A stretch of 54,076 bases of DNA from Hydrogenophaga sp. (lineage in GTDB: Bacteria; Pseudomonadota; Gammaproteobacteria; Burkholderiales; Burkholderiaceae_C), in assembly GCF_030373225.1 (NCBI RefSeq), contig NZ_JAUCZG010000030.1, forward strand, positions 1 to 54,076, in the 5' to 3' direction. How positions within the stretch are numbered: the first letter of the stretch is position 1; each line of letters begins with the position of its first letter. A program made the translations under genes and the position numbers. A model generated the notes under the pieces. That model was given only the letters and a program-made list of their open reading frames with translations. It had not been told where the DNA came from and did not search any database. Below are positions 1-8,365 of this stretch, one piece after another.

Positions 1-3
1 GGC

Positions 4-3000
4 GTGCGCAACCAGGACGGTGCGGTGATCGCGGCGCGCGAGTCCCTGGCCATCGCCGCCGGCGCGATCCACAACACCGAAGGGGCTTTGCTGCTGAGCG
101 CGGGCGATATGGCGCTCTCAGCCAGCGAGCGGCTGGAGAACCGCTCGGCCAGCATCGAGGCGCTGGGCCAGCTCGACCTCCGCACGCCGGTGCTGGTCAA
201 TGCCAACGACCACTTCGAGACCCGGCTCGTTCCGGTGGAGGGCCCGACGGCGCTCAGCCTGATCCAGCCCAGCGGCAGCTCAGCGCGCGTTCCGGTCAGC
301 CGTCTGGTCTGGGAGGCATGGCAGCGCGCCGGTCAGTACCGCTACGACACGTCGCCCGACCCCCACGCCGGCGTGGCGCCGGTGCTGGGCAAGACACCCA
401 TTCCCGAGCTGGGCCAGGTGAGCTGCAGCGACCCGGACAACGAAGCGAGCTGCGTTCGTGTGCCTGGTGCCGACTACCCCGCCAACGACCCGGCCTGGGC
501 CTGGTTCAAGCTGGCTGCGCCTTCGCCCGAGCCCCCGTTGCCCGAGCCTGTGGCCCCGCTGCCTGAGCAGCCCGTGTTGGCGCCACAGGCCACCCCGGCA
601 CAGCGTGCCGCGCACGAGCAAGCGCTGCTTGCCTACCAGGCCGCACTGGCCCAACACCGGGCCGCGCAGGCTGCCCGCACCGCCTGGGAAACCTGGGACA
701 GCCAGACCGAGGCGCTGTACGCCGAGCTGGACGCACGCATCGAGGCCTACAACCAGGGTTTCGCCAGTCATGTGATCCGCGACTGGAGCCGCTTCGACAT
801 CCAGCGCACGGTGAGCCAGACGCAGGTGGTGCGCAGCGAGCCAGGACGCATCACCGCCGGCGGTGACCTGTCGCTGCAAGGGCAGGATCTGCTCAACGCC
901 GACAGCGAAATCGTCGCCGGCGGCGCGCTGCGGGGCGACCTGCACAGGCTGGTGAACCGGGCCACGCCCGGCGAGCGGGTGGTGCAGGACAGCGGCACGG
1001 TGCACAGCAGTTGGGTCTTCAGCCGCCGCGGCGGCAAGCTCAGGCTCGGCACCAAACGCTGGTACCGCGACACCAGTGCGTCGGCGCCTTATGCACCGCC
1101 GGCCGACGTCAGTTCGGTCGATCTGAACGTGGCCCGGCTGATCGGACAAACCGGCACGGCGCCGTCTCCAGCACTGGCCCTGCCCTCGGGCGCCCTCTTT
1201 GCACCGGTTGCCGACCCCTCCGCACGCCACCTGCTGGAAACCGACCCGCGCTTTGCCGACCATCGACAGTGGCTCAGCTCGGACTTCATGCTGCAAGCGC
1301 TGGCCACCGACCCCGACACGGTGCACCAGCGCCTGGGAGACGGCTTCATCGAGCAGCGCCTGGTGCGCGAGCAGCTGGGCGCTCTCACCGGGCAGCGCTT
1401 CCTGGGCGACTTCAGCAGCGACGAGGCCCAGTTCCGCGCGCTCATGAGCGCCGGCGTCACCTTCGCCCAGGCGCACCAGCTGCGCCCGGGCGTGTCGCTG
1501 TCCGCCGCGCAGGTGGCCCAGCTCACCAGCGACATCGTCTGGCTGGAGACACAGACCGTCACGCTGGCCGACGGGCAGACCCAACAGGCCCTGGTGCCGC
1601 GCGTCTACCTGTTGCCACGCGCCGCAGACTTGAGCCCCGATGGGGCGCTGATGGCCGGGCGCGAGCTGCAGCTCGAGCTGGACGGTGATGCGATCAACAG
1701 CGGCCAGCTGTCTGGCCGGCGTGTGGTGCGCATCGACGCGCAGAACATCCACCACCTGGGCGGCAAGGTTTCGGCGCAGGTGGTGGATCTTGACGCGCAG
1801 CAAGACATCGCCAACATCGGCGGCCGCCTCAATGCCCGTGACGCCCTGCGGCTCAACGCGGGGCGCGACATCGTGGTGGACAGCACCACCACCACAGCGA
1901 GCAGCACGGCGGGCGCCAGCCGCTTCGAGCGCACCGCCCTCGACCGCGTGGCCGGGCTGTATGTCAGCGGCGAGGCCGCCACGCTGGTGCTCAACGCCGG
2001 GCGCGACATCCGGCTCAAAGCCGCTGTGCTGGAGAACGCCGGCACCGGCGACACCGTGCTGCTGGCCGGACGCAACCTGAGCCTGGGCACCGTCACCACC
2101 GGCAGCGAGGACAACATCCACTGGAATGCCCACACCCGGCTGCGCGTGGACCAGCGCCGGGAGACCGGCACAAGCATCCGCGGCGGTGGCGATGTGGTGC
2201 AGCGCGCCGGGCAGGACATCACCGCGCGCGCCGCGCAGGTGCAGGCTGCAGGCGAGCTCAGCTCGGTGGCCGTGCGCAACAACCTGGTGGAAGCGGGAGA
2301 CACCACGCTCGAGCTCGATGAAGCGCGCCGCAGCCAAAGCCGGGGCGCCTTCTCCAGCAAGACCACCACCACGCAAATCACCCACCGCAGCGCCCAGGCG
2401 CAAGCCAGCGAGCTGCAGGGCCGCAGCGTGGAAGTGCTCGGCACCAACGTCGTCACGGTGGGCGCGAACCTCCAGGGACGCGACAGCGTGCATGTTGAAG
2501 GCACCGACCAGACCCTGCTGCTGGCCACCCAGGACCGCAGCGTCACGCAGGTGGAGGTGCAGACCCGGCGCCGCGTGGCCGGCATCTCGGCGGGCAAGCG
2601 AGAGAGCACCGACACCGTGGTTCAGAACACCAGCGTCGGCACCGAACTCATCTCCGACCAGGCCGTGCGCATCGGCGTGGGCGAGCGCACCGAACTCATC
2701 GGTGCGCGGGTTGAGGCGCCAGCCATCGGGTTCAGCCGCAGCGAGCACGCCGCGCCCGGCGCTGCGGGCGAGTTGCTGCTCGGTGGCGCCGTCGATCAAG
2801 ACGTTCACAGCCACCAGAGCAAGACCGTGACCGCCGCCGTCTGGCAAAAGACCGTCAGCCGCGGGCACGAGACCGAGACCCTGAAGCCCACCGAGCTGCA
2901 CGGCGAGCTTCGGTTCGACCCCGGCCTCGCCATCAGCGCGCAGCTGCCACAGGGCCCGCTGCGCGAGCAGATCGGCCAGCTCGTGCAGCAACCCGGCCTG

Positions 3001-5067
3001 GCCTACCTGGGCGAGCTGGCCGGGCGAGACGACATCGACTGGCAGGCCATCGAGCTCGCCCAGCGGCAGTGGCACGACGAGCAGCAAGGCCTCACCGGCG
3101 CGGGCGCGGCCCTGCTGTCGCTGGCGGTGGGCTACCTCACGCTGGGCATGGGAACCAGCATCGTGGGCACCACCACCGCCGCCGGAACCACCACCGCTGG
3201 TGGCGTGACGCTGGCCACCACCACCGCCGGCGTCACCACCACCACCGCCGCCGGCGCCGCCCTCAACGCCGGCTTCACCAGCCTGGCCAGCACCGCCGCG
3301 GTGAGCTTCGTGAACCACGGCGGCGACCTGGGCGCCGTGTTCAAAGACCTCGGGTCGAGCGCCAGCGTGAAGCAACTCGTCACCGGCATGCTCACCGCCA
3401 GCGCCGTGACCCGCCTGGGCAACCAGATCCACTTCGGTGGCAAGCCGCTGGCCAGGATCACCGTCAAGGACGGCTTCACCGCCCACCTCAGCAAGACCCT
3501 GATCGAGCAAAGCGCCGGCGCAGCCATCCACAGCGCCATCACCGGCGCTTCGCTGCAGGACTCGCTGCAAGCCGCCCTCATCAACAGCCTGATCACCAGC
3601 AGCACCGCCGTGGGCGCCAACGCCATCGGCGACCTGGGCCTGCAGCAGGACGGCAGCGGCCGGCCGGTGCTCAACCCGGCCGGCAAGGCCTTGCTGCATG
3701 CGCTGGTGGGCTGTGCGGGCGCAGCGGTGCAAAACGCATCGAGCGGCTGCGCCGCCGGCGCCAGCGGCGCCGTGCTCGGCGAACTCGCCGCCGCCTGGCT
3801 CGACCCCAACGGCCACAAACCCCGCGAAGAAACCGAAGCCTTCGCCGCCGCCGTGGGCGGCCTGGGCGGGGTGCTGGCGGGTGATGAAAGTGGCGTGGGT
3901 GTGAACCTGGGCGCGCAGGCCGGGCGCAATGCGGCGGCGAACAACTATTTGAACCACGTTCGCCCCAACATGCTGCGCCTGTCGGAGGTGGAGCAGTACG
4001 AGCGCGCGGCCAGCGAATGCGGTGCAGGCGATGTCAGCGCCTGTGCGCGCCGCGATGACCTCGTGCAAACCTCCAGGGAACGCGACCGCGAACTGCAGCA
4101 AGCGTGTGGTGGTGCCACGCCAGTGCTGTGCAGCAGCCTCTCGGCCGAAGCACGCGCCATGGGCAGCACGGTGCTCGGCCAGCCAGGTCAGTTCGTCTAC
4201 GCCAACAGCCCGAACGGGGAGTTCGACTTGAATGTGGTCACGGTGGGCCCCGTCACACCCAACCCCGCGCTGCGCCAGAACTTCCACATTCAACTGGCGC
4301 AAAGCACCTCACAAGGTTTGCTGTTTGCCCTGCCCGGGCCCGAAGACGTGGCCATGGGCGCGCTGCTGCTCACCGCACCGGGCAAGATGCTGGCCGAGGT
4401 GGTGGTCCAGGGCGGGCAGAAGCTGCTCAGATTCGCCGACGGCGTTGTCGCCCCGGTGGGCAGTGCCGAGGCCAAGCTGCTGGCCGAGGCGCGGATCAAG
4501 AATAATCACTACGCCGATGGCGGCATTGCCGATCCACTTCGACCCGTGTCCGTCTTGGGATCGTGGACGCCAGCTGCCGAGCTGACGGCGAGGCATGCGG
4601 ATGAGCTGATCGCAATGAGTTTGCCTTGGGGCAGCCGGGTGACAGGACTGCGCCCCGCCGATGCAGCCAATGCTGCGGCAAAGGCCAGCGGATTCGGGTC
4701 GCCGTTTGTTCCAGGATCCTCGATCGTCGAGATTGAGATTGAACAAGGGGCTAAGTTCGTACGGGTATTCGGAGGTGACTCCCCTCAAGGCGGGACGTGG
4801 ATCATGCGCGCCGATGACGTAGTGGGACTCACGCCGCAACAGATCGCCAGTAAATACGCACTGCCGCAAGTGCCCACCAAAATCACCGACGTGCGACTGC
4901 CATCCGGCGTGAAAATCGAAGCCAGCGTGGCGGGCGCCATCTCGCCGAATGCTTCGCAGGGCGTGTTCACCGGGGACAACGGCGGGGGCGGCGGGGTGCA
5001 GTTTCAGATTCGCTACACAGGAAAGCTGCCATCAGACTGGTTCGTCAACGAGAGGCCTCTCCCATGA
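4..5067 (+). CDS. CdiA-like filamentous hemagglutinin/contact-dependent toxin, C-terminal part (5' end outside window)
   Basis: A 1687-residue open frame enters from the left edge. It lacks the signal peptide and two-partner-secretion domain, so this is the distal part of a large surface exoprotein delivered by a TpsB/CdiB partner. The first ~1000 residues are hemagglutinin-type beta-repeat material (recurrent LNAGRDI and AGRNLSLG turns). Residues ~1035-1310 are an Ala/Gly/Thr-rich pre-toxin region ending in AANNYLNH, which sits where many CdiA proteins carry VENN. The last ~180 residues form the variable tip (VVGLTPQQIASKYALP, then a GGGGGVQFQI glycine run near the end); I infer a toxin domain and cannot name its activity. 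The stop codon overlaps the next start as ATGA, as expected for a toxin-immunity pair. The toxin/CDI class is secure; the tip activity is unknown. Confidence 0.85.
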   Translation: MRNQDGAVIAARESLAIAAGAIHNTEGALLLSAGDMALSASERLENRSASIEALGQLDLRTPVLVNANDHFETRLVPVEGPTALSLIQPSGSSARVPVSRLVWEAWQRAGQYRYDTSPDPHAGVAPVLGKTPIPELGQVSCSDPDNEASCVRVPGADYPANDPAWAWFKLAAPSPEPPLPEPVAPLPEQPVLAPQATPAQRAAHEQALLAYQAALAQHRAAQAARTAWETWDSQTEALYAELDARIEAYNQGFASHVIRDWSRFDIQRTVSQTQVVRSEPGRITAGGDLSLQGQDLLNADSEIVAGGALRGDLHRLVNRATPGERVVQDSGTVHSSWVFSRRGGKLRLGTKRWYRDTSASAPYAPPADVSSVDLNVARLIGQTGTAPSPALALPSGALFAPVADPSARHLLETDPRFADHRQWLSSDFMLQALATDPDTVHQRLGDGFIEQRLVREQLGALTGQRFLGDFSSDEAQFRALMSAGVTFAQAHQLRPGVSLSAAQVAQLTSDIVWLETQTVTLADGQTQQALVPRVYLLPRAADLSPDGALMAGRELQLELDGDAINSGQLSGRRVVRIDAQNIHHLGGKVSAQVVDLDAQQDIANIGGRLNARDALRLNAGRDIVVDSTTTTASSTAGASRFERTALDRVAGLYVSGEAATLVLNAGRDIRLKAAVLENAGTGDTVLLAGRNLSLGTVTTGSEDNIHWNAHTRLRVDQRRETGTSIRGGGDVVQRAGQDITARAAQVQAAGELSSVAVRNNLVEAGDTTLELDEARRSQSRGAFSSKTTTTQITHRSAQAQASELQGRSVEVLGTNVVTVGANLQGRDSVHVEGTDQTLLLATQDRSVTQVEVQTRRRVAGISAGKRESTDTVVQNTSVGTELISDQAVRIGVGERTELIGARVEAPAIGFSRSEHAAPGAAGELLLGGAVDQDVHSHQSKTVTAAVWQKTVSRGHETETLKPTELHGELRFDPGLAISAQLPQGPLREQIGQLVQQPGLAYLGELAGRDDIDWQAIELAQRQWHDEQQGLTGAGAALLSLAVGYLTLGMGTSIVGTTTAAGTTTAGGVTLATTTAGVTTTTAAGAALNAGFTSLASTAAVSFVNHGGDLGAVFKDLGSSASVKQLVTGMLTASAVTRLGNQIHFGGKPLARITVKDGFTAHLSKTLIEQSAGAAIHSAITGASLQDSLQAALINSLITSSTAVGANAIGDLGLQQDGSGRPVLNPAGKALLHALVGCAGAAVQNASSGCAAGASGAVLGELAAAWLDPNGHKPREETEAFAAAVGGLGGVLAGDESGVGVNLGAQAGRNAAANNYLNHVRPNMLRLSEVEQYERAASECGAGDVSACARRDDLVQTSRERDRELQQACGGATPVLCSSLSAEARAMGSTVLGQPGQFVYANSPNGEFDLNVVTVGPVTPNPALRQNFHIQLAQSTSQGLLFALPGPEDVAMGALLLTAPGKMLAEVVVQGGQKLLRFADGVVAPVGSAEAKLLAEARIKNNHYADGGIADPLRPVSVLGSWTPAAELTARHADELIAMSLPWGSRVTGLRPADAANAAAKASGFGSPFVPGSSIVEIEIEQGAKFVRVFGGDSPQGGTWIMRADDVVGLTPQQIASKYALPQVPTKITDVRLPSGVKIEASVAGAISPNASQGVFTGDNGGGGGVQFQIRYTGKLPSDWFVNERPLP

Positions 5068-5516
5068 AAATTGAGCGAATGTTGGGTTGGCCGTTGAAGC
5101 GCGTGCACTTGCCCGATGGCGATCTGCTGGTTCTGCAGTACTGCAAAACAGGTGATGAGCCCGACTTGTCACTCCACGACATCAATCACAACGTCTACCG
5201 CCTCAACCCCCAGCGCCAGATCGTGTGGCAGGTAAAGCGCGACGACAGCAACCACCCGCCGGACTGGTGGGAAGTACTTCACCGCGTTGCGCGGGAAGAG
5301 GGTCATGACGGAGCGCGCGAGCCGTTCACGGAGTTCATGCTTGAGTACCCCGATGGGTCCAACAACAAGACTGAAATGGAGACCTTGCCATTGCAATCCG
5401 AGTGGGTCCCTGGCTGCAAGGTCTGGCTGCGTGGTTCTGCCTATCAGCTCTACGTCCTCGACCCTGACACCGGCATCGCAACCAACGTGACCAAATGGCC
5501 CATGCGACCATGGTGA
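5064..5516 (+). CDS. Immunity protein for the resident CdiA tip (CdiI-like)
   Basis: A 150-residue cytosolic protein with no signal peptide, starting at the ATG that overlaps the toxin stop (ATGA). Position, coupling and small acidic/aromatic character fit a cognate immunity protein that neutralises the toxin tip in sibling cells. I do not recognise its family. Its C-terminus (LDPDTGIATNVTKWPMRPW) matters because a close copy (LDPVTGVPKNVAQWPVRPW) reappears 1.2 kb downstream at 6698-6754, showing that a second, related cassette once stood there. Confidence 0.7.
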   Translation: MKIERMLGWPLKRVHLPDGDLLVLQYCKTGDEPDLSLHDINHNVYRLNPQRQIVWQVKRDDSNHPPDWWEVLHRVAREEGHDGAREPFTEFMLEYPDGSNNKTEMETLPLQSEWVPGCKVWLRGSAYQLYVLDPDTGIATNVTKWPMRPW

Positions 5517-5556
5517 AACTGAGATCTCCGCGAGCCAATCGTCGCACCTCGCGCTG

Positions 5557-6025
5557 CAGCACCGCCGCGGTGAGCTTCGTGAACCACGACGGCGACCTGG
5601 GCGCCGTGTTCAAAGACCTCGGGTCGAGCGCCAGCGTGAAGCAACTCGTCACCGGCATGCTCACCGCCAGCGCCGTGACCCGCCTGGGCAACCAGATCCA
5701 CTTCGGTGGCAAGCCGCTGGCCAGGATCACCGTCAAGGACGGCTTCACCGCCCACCTCAGCAAGACCCTGATCGAGCAAAGCGCCGGCGCGGCCATCAGT
5801 AGCGAATGGAAAGGCACCAACGGCACTCCGATGTATGTGGTCGAGTTCAGCGCCAAACCCGGCGTCGGCTTGCGTGAGGGTCAGGTGGGCCTAATGTATG
5901 ACCGGTTGACAAGCCTCTTCCTTCCTGGCGGGGGACATCAGGTTCAGTTCTTGAACGTCACTCCACAGACCTCGCCAAATAGCTTCGTCATCGATATCAA
6001 CACTTCAAGAAGGCTTGCGCCATGA
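5557..6025 (+). pseudogene. Orphan cdiA-CT: toxin tip attached to a duplicated piece of the main gene
   Basis: Bases 5557-5797 repeat 3288-3528 of the main cdiA gene with two mismatches counted by eye. After this the frame continues into an unrelated 75-residue tip (residues GLREGQVGLMYDRL, then LPGGGHQVQF) and ends in an ATGA overlap with the next immunity gene. The frame is open back to an ATG at 5495 inside the preceding immunity gene, but no proper start or secretion signal is present. This is the standard form of an orphan toxin cassette, silent until recombination through the shared 241 bp swaps its tip onto the main gene. The pre-toxin part between the duplicated piece and the main tip is missing, so the tip may also be internally deleted. 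The tip shares only a Gly-rich xVQF motif with the main tip. Confidence 0.75.
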
Positions 6026-6594
6026 CCACCAAGATCCGACAAACGTTCCTTCTCTGGCATGCGGCCGATGGTGAACAGCTCCAGTACATCGTTGATCGAG
6101 GAGGCCGATCTGACGAAGGTAACTGCGAGAAGCTGCACTCGCTCAAGAAACCGGCAACACCGGTGAGTACGCAACTCCTTCTTGAGGATGATCGGCTGAT
6201 CACACTGCCCTTCAACGACTTCGCATGGATCCTGCCCAACCGCACCGGCGTCCTTGTCATCTTCAAGCCAGGCAGCTACACCCACCCCGACGGCAACGAT
6301 ATCTTTCCCTGCCCCAACAATGCCGCGATCTACAACGCGGACGGCAGCTTGCGTTGCCAAGTGCGCTTCGCAAGTGGACCAGAACGGAGTGCGCCCTACG
6401 TTATCGATCGGACATTCACGCGCACGATCACCCACCAAACCCTGCCCATCGGTCGGCGAGGTGATCCCATCGACCCTCCCATCGTGCAGTTCGGTGTGCT
6501 GGTAGGCACCAGGGAGCATCCGCCCGAGAGCTTCTATGTGCTGAACACTGAAACAGGCGAATTGACCAACGGGTTGTTCAGTGTTCCTTACTGA
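6022..6594 (+). CDS. Orphan immunity protein A (first of three paralogues)
   Basis: A 190-residue soluble protein whose ATG overlaps the stop of the orphan toxin tip (ATGA), the usual toxin-immunity coupling. It is unrelated to the 150-residue immunity protein of the main toxin. From residue ~70 on (ILPNRTGVLVIF, PCPNNAAIYNADGSL, THQTLPIGR) it is nearly identical to the genes at 6865 and 7679. The first ~65 residues differ strongly among the three. This mosaic suggests that the N-terminal part sets toxin specificity, or that the 3' halves have been homogenised by recombination. The family is not recognised. Confidence 0.7.
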   Translation: MTTKIRQTFLLWHAADGEQLQYIVDRGGRSDEGNCEKLHSLKKPATPVSTQLLLEDDRLITLPFNDFAWILPNRTGVLVIFKPGSYTHPDGNDIFPCPNNAAIYNADGSLRCQVRFASGPERSAPYVIDRTFTRTITHQTLPIGRRGDPIDPPIVQFGVLVGTREHPPESFYVLNTETGELTNGLFSVPY

Positions 6595-6597
6595 GCA

Positions 6598-6685
6598 TTG
6601 CAGAAGTCAGTGGCTTCACCAATGTCCGGTCACGACGTGCACGCCTGCGCCAATGATTCCTGTCTTATGAAAGACCCCAAAGGAA
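6598..6685 (+). repeat. Inter-cassette repeat, copy 1
   Basis: This is the stretch directly after immunity gene A (GCATTGCAGAAGTCAGTGGC, CGACGTGCACGCCTG, AAGACCCCAAAGGA). It is repeated almost unchanged after immunity gene B at 7444-7531. It marks the 3' border of a duplicated cassette unit. Confidence 0.75.
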
Positions 6686-6691
6686 ACCAAC

Positions 6692-6868
6692 ATGAACCTG
6701 CTCGACCCCGTCACCGGCGTTCCCAAGAACGTGGCGCAGTGGCCAGTGAGACCGTGGCGAAGCTGCGCTCCTCTCGGACGACACGCCGACCCTCGCGCTA
6801 CAGCATCGCCGTTCAAGTCGTCTCTGAGTTTTGTGCTCAATCCCAAAACCATTCGGGAGTTGAAATGA
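6692..6868 (+). pseudogene. Fused remnants: tail of resident-type immunity gene plus tail of a toxin tip
   Basis: A 58-codon open frame made of leftovers. It begins with LDPVTGVPKNVAQWPVRPW, the C-terminus of an immunity protein like the one at 5064. It then runs through a linker whose DNA matches 5511-5570 (KLRSSRTTRRPSRYS against KLRSPRANRRTSRCS in the other frame). It ends with SLSFVLNPKTIRELK, which resembles the last residues of the orphan toxin tip (NSFVIDINTSRRLAP). Its TGA overlaps the ATG of immunity gene B (ATGA), so it may still be translated to couple that gene. No independent function is expected. Confidence 0.6.
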
Positions 6869-7440
6869 ACGCCATGGCCATATCCCAGGTGATGCTGTTG
6901 AAGGAGGGGGCAGACGGGGAACGCGCATCGGTGACCACCGATGGAAGCTGTGAGCCAGGTGAGAAGAGATGGGCTGCCGTTCACGCCTTGAAGCCACCCA
7001 AACGGGAAATCGAGACACGTCTGCTTCTTGAGGATGGCGCATACGTTCCCCTACCGTTCTGTGAACTCGCCTGGATCCTCCCCGACCGCACCGGTGTCCT
7101 CGTCATCTTCAACCCCGGCCGCTATACGCATCTCGATGGCAGCGACGTCTTCCCGTGCCCCAACAACGCTGCCATCTTCAACGCCGACGGCAGTCTGCGT
7201 TGTCAGGTGCGCTTTGCAAGCGGACCAGAACGAAGCGCGGATTGCGTCATTGGTCAGACCTTCACGCGCACGATCACCCACCAAACCTTGCCCATTGGTC
7301 GGCAAGGCGATCCCATCGACCCCCCCATCGTGCAGTTCGGTGTGCTGGTAGGCACCAGGGAACATCCGCCTGAGAGTTTCTACGTGCTGAACACCGAAAC
7401 AGGCGAATTGACCAACGGGTTGTTCAGTGTTCCTTGCTGA
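6865..7440 (+). CDS. Orphan immunity protein B
   Basis: A 191-residue paralogue of the genes at 6022 and 7679. The frame is open further upstream to 6598, but the ATG at 6865 has a GGGAG ribosome site and gives the same length as its two sisters. The N-terminal ~70 residues (MNAMAISQVMLLKEG...) are specific to this copy. The remainder (FPCPNNAAIFNADGSL, THQTLPIGRQGDPIDP, NTETGELTNGLFSVPC) is shared. Its toxin is reduced to a short tail within the preceding remnant, so this is an immunity gene without an intact partner, possibly kept for protection against siblings carrying the lost toxin. Confidence 0.7.
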   Translation: MNAMAISQVMLLKEGADGERASVTTDGSCEPGEKRWAAVHALKPPKREIETRLLLEDGAYVPLPFCELAWILPDRTGVLVIFNPGRYTHLDGSDVFPCPNNAAIFNADGSLRCQVRFASGPERSADCVIGQTFTRTITHQTLPIGRQGDPIDPPIVQFGVLVGTREHPPESFYVLNTETGELTNGLFSVPC

Positions 7441-7443
7441 GCA

Positions 7444-7531
7444 TTGCAGCAGTCAGTGGCTTCACCGATGTCCGGTCACGACGTGCAAGCCTGTGTCAAA
7501 GATTCCTGTCGCCTGAAGGACCCCAGAGGAA
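7444..7531 (+). repeat. Inter-cassette repeat, copy 2
   Basis: Follows immunity gene B and matches 6598-6685 at most positions (SVASPMSGHDV in one frame of both copies). Confidence 0.75.
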
Positions 7532-7682
7532 CAGCAGGAAAATTGAATGGGATGTTCGATAGACAAACAGGCGCACTGCTTCCGGGTGGGGGCATCAAGT
7601 TCAGTTTCTTGCAACCCCGCCTTTTCTGGCTCCTGATAAGTTCATGATCGATTTGACTCGATCTGGAGGCATCCAACCGTGA
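7531..7682 (+). pseudogene. Frameshifted tail of an orphan toxin tip
   Basis: Two frames together reproduce the end of the orphan toxin tip at ~5875-6025. LNGMFDRQTGALLPGGG in one frame matches VGLMYDRLTSLFLPGGG. After a one-base frame change near 7612, TPPFLAPDKFMIDLTRS matches TPQTSPNSFVIDINTS. The second frame ends in TGA overlapping the GTG start of immunity gene C (GTGA). The frameshift disables the tip while the coupling overlap is kept. Confidence 0.65.
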
Positions 7683-8254
7683 ACAGCACAAACGTTCTTC
7701 AGACCTATGTGCTGTGGAAAGGAGTAGACGGCGAGCTCTTCCGGTACATCTTTGACAGCGGCGTCTTGTCCGACGAAGGAAACAGTGAAGGCCTTAGGGC
7801 ACTGAAGGACCCTGCACGCCCGTTGAGCTGTCAATGGCTTACCGACAAAGCCGGCTACGTTTGCATGCCGTTCAAAGACTCGGCTCGCATCCTCCCCGAC
7901 CGCACCGGCGTCCTTGTCATCTTCAAGCCAGGCAGCTACACCCACCCCGACGGCAACGATATCTTTCCCTGCCCCAACAATGCCGCGATCTACAACGCGG
8001 ACGGCAGCTTGCGTTGCCAAGTGCGCTTCGCAAGTGGACCAGAACGGAATGCGGATTGCGTCATCGGTCGGACCTTCACGCGCACGATCACTCACCAAAC
8101 CTTGCCCATCGGTCGGCGAGGCGACCCCATCGACCCCCCCATTGTGCAGTTCGGTGTGCTGGTAGGCACCAGGGAACATCCGCCCGAGAGTTTCTACGTG
8201 CTGAACACCGAAACTGGCGAATTGACCAACGGGTTGTTCAGTGTTCCTTGCTGA
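7679..8254 (+). CDS. Orphan immunity protein C
   Basis: A 191-residue third paralogue. It starts at GTG with GGAGG about 9 bases upstream, and that GTG overlaps the stop of the decayed toxin tail (GTGA). From residue ~70 its DNA is nearly identical to gene A (6229-6594), while the first 65 residues (LWKGVDGELFRYIFDSG...) are only moderately similar. The three copies carry 190, 191 and 191 residues. It closes the toxin-immunity array; a short convergent gap (8255-8365) with no clear feature follows. Confidence 0.7.
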   Translation: MNSTNVLQTYVLWKGVDGELFRYIFDSGVLSDEGNSEGLRALKDPARPLSCQWLTDKAGYVCMPFKDSARILPDRTGVLVIFKPGSYTHPDGNDIFPCPNNAAIYNADGSLRCQVRFASGPERNADCVIGRTFTRTITHQTLPIGRRGDPIDPPIVQFGVLVGTREHPPESFYVLNTETGELTNGLFSVPC

Positions 8255-8365
8255 CCCGCCGGTGCCGACCACATTCACCGATGTGCAACGGCCTCGTGTG
8301 GTGTCAAACCTTGATGGTTTGGCGTCTCTGGCGACCTGTTCTAGGGAACGGTCATCGGCCCGTTT

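Noticed and set aside
280..4302. 1340-codon open frame on the minus strand opposite the CdiA gene
   Set aside because: A shadow frame caused by high GC and repeats; low-complexity Gly/Ala/His composition and no family features.
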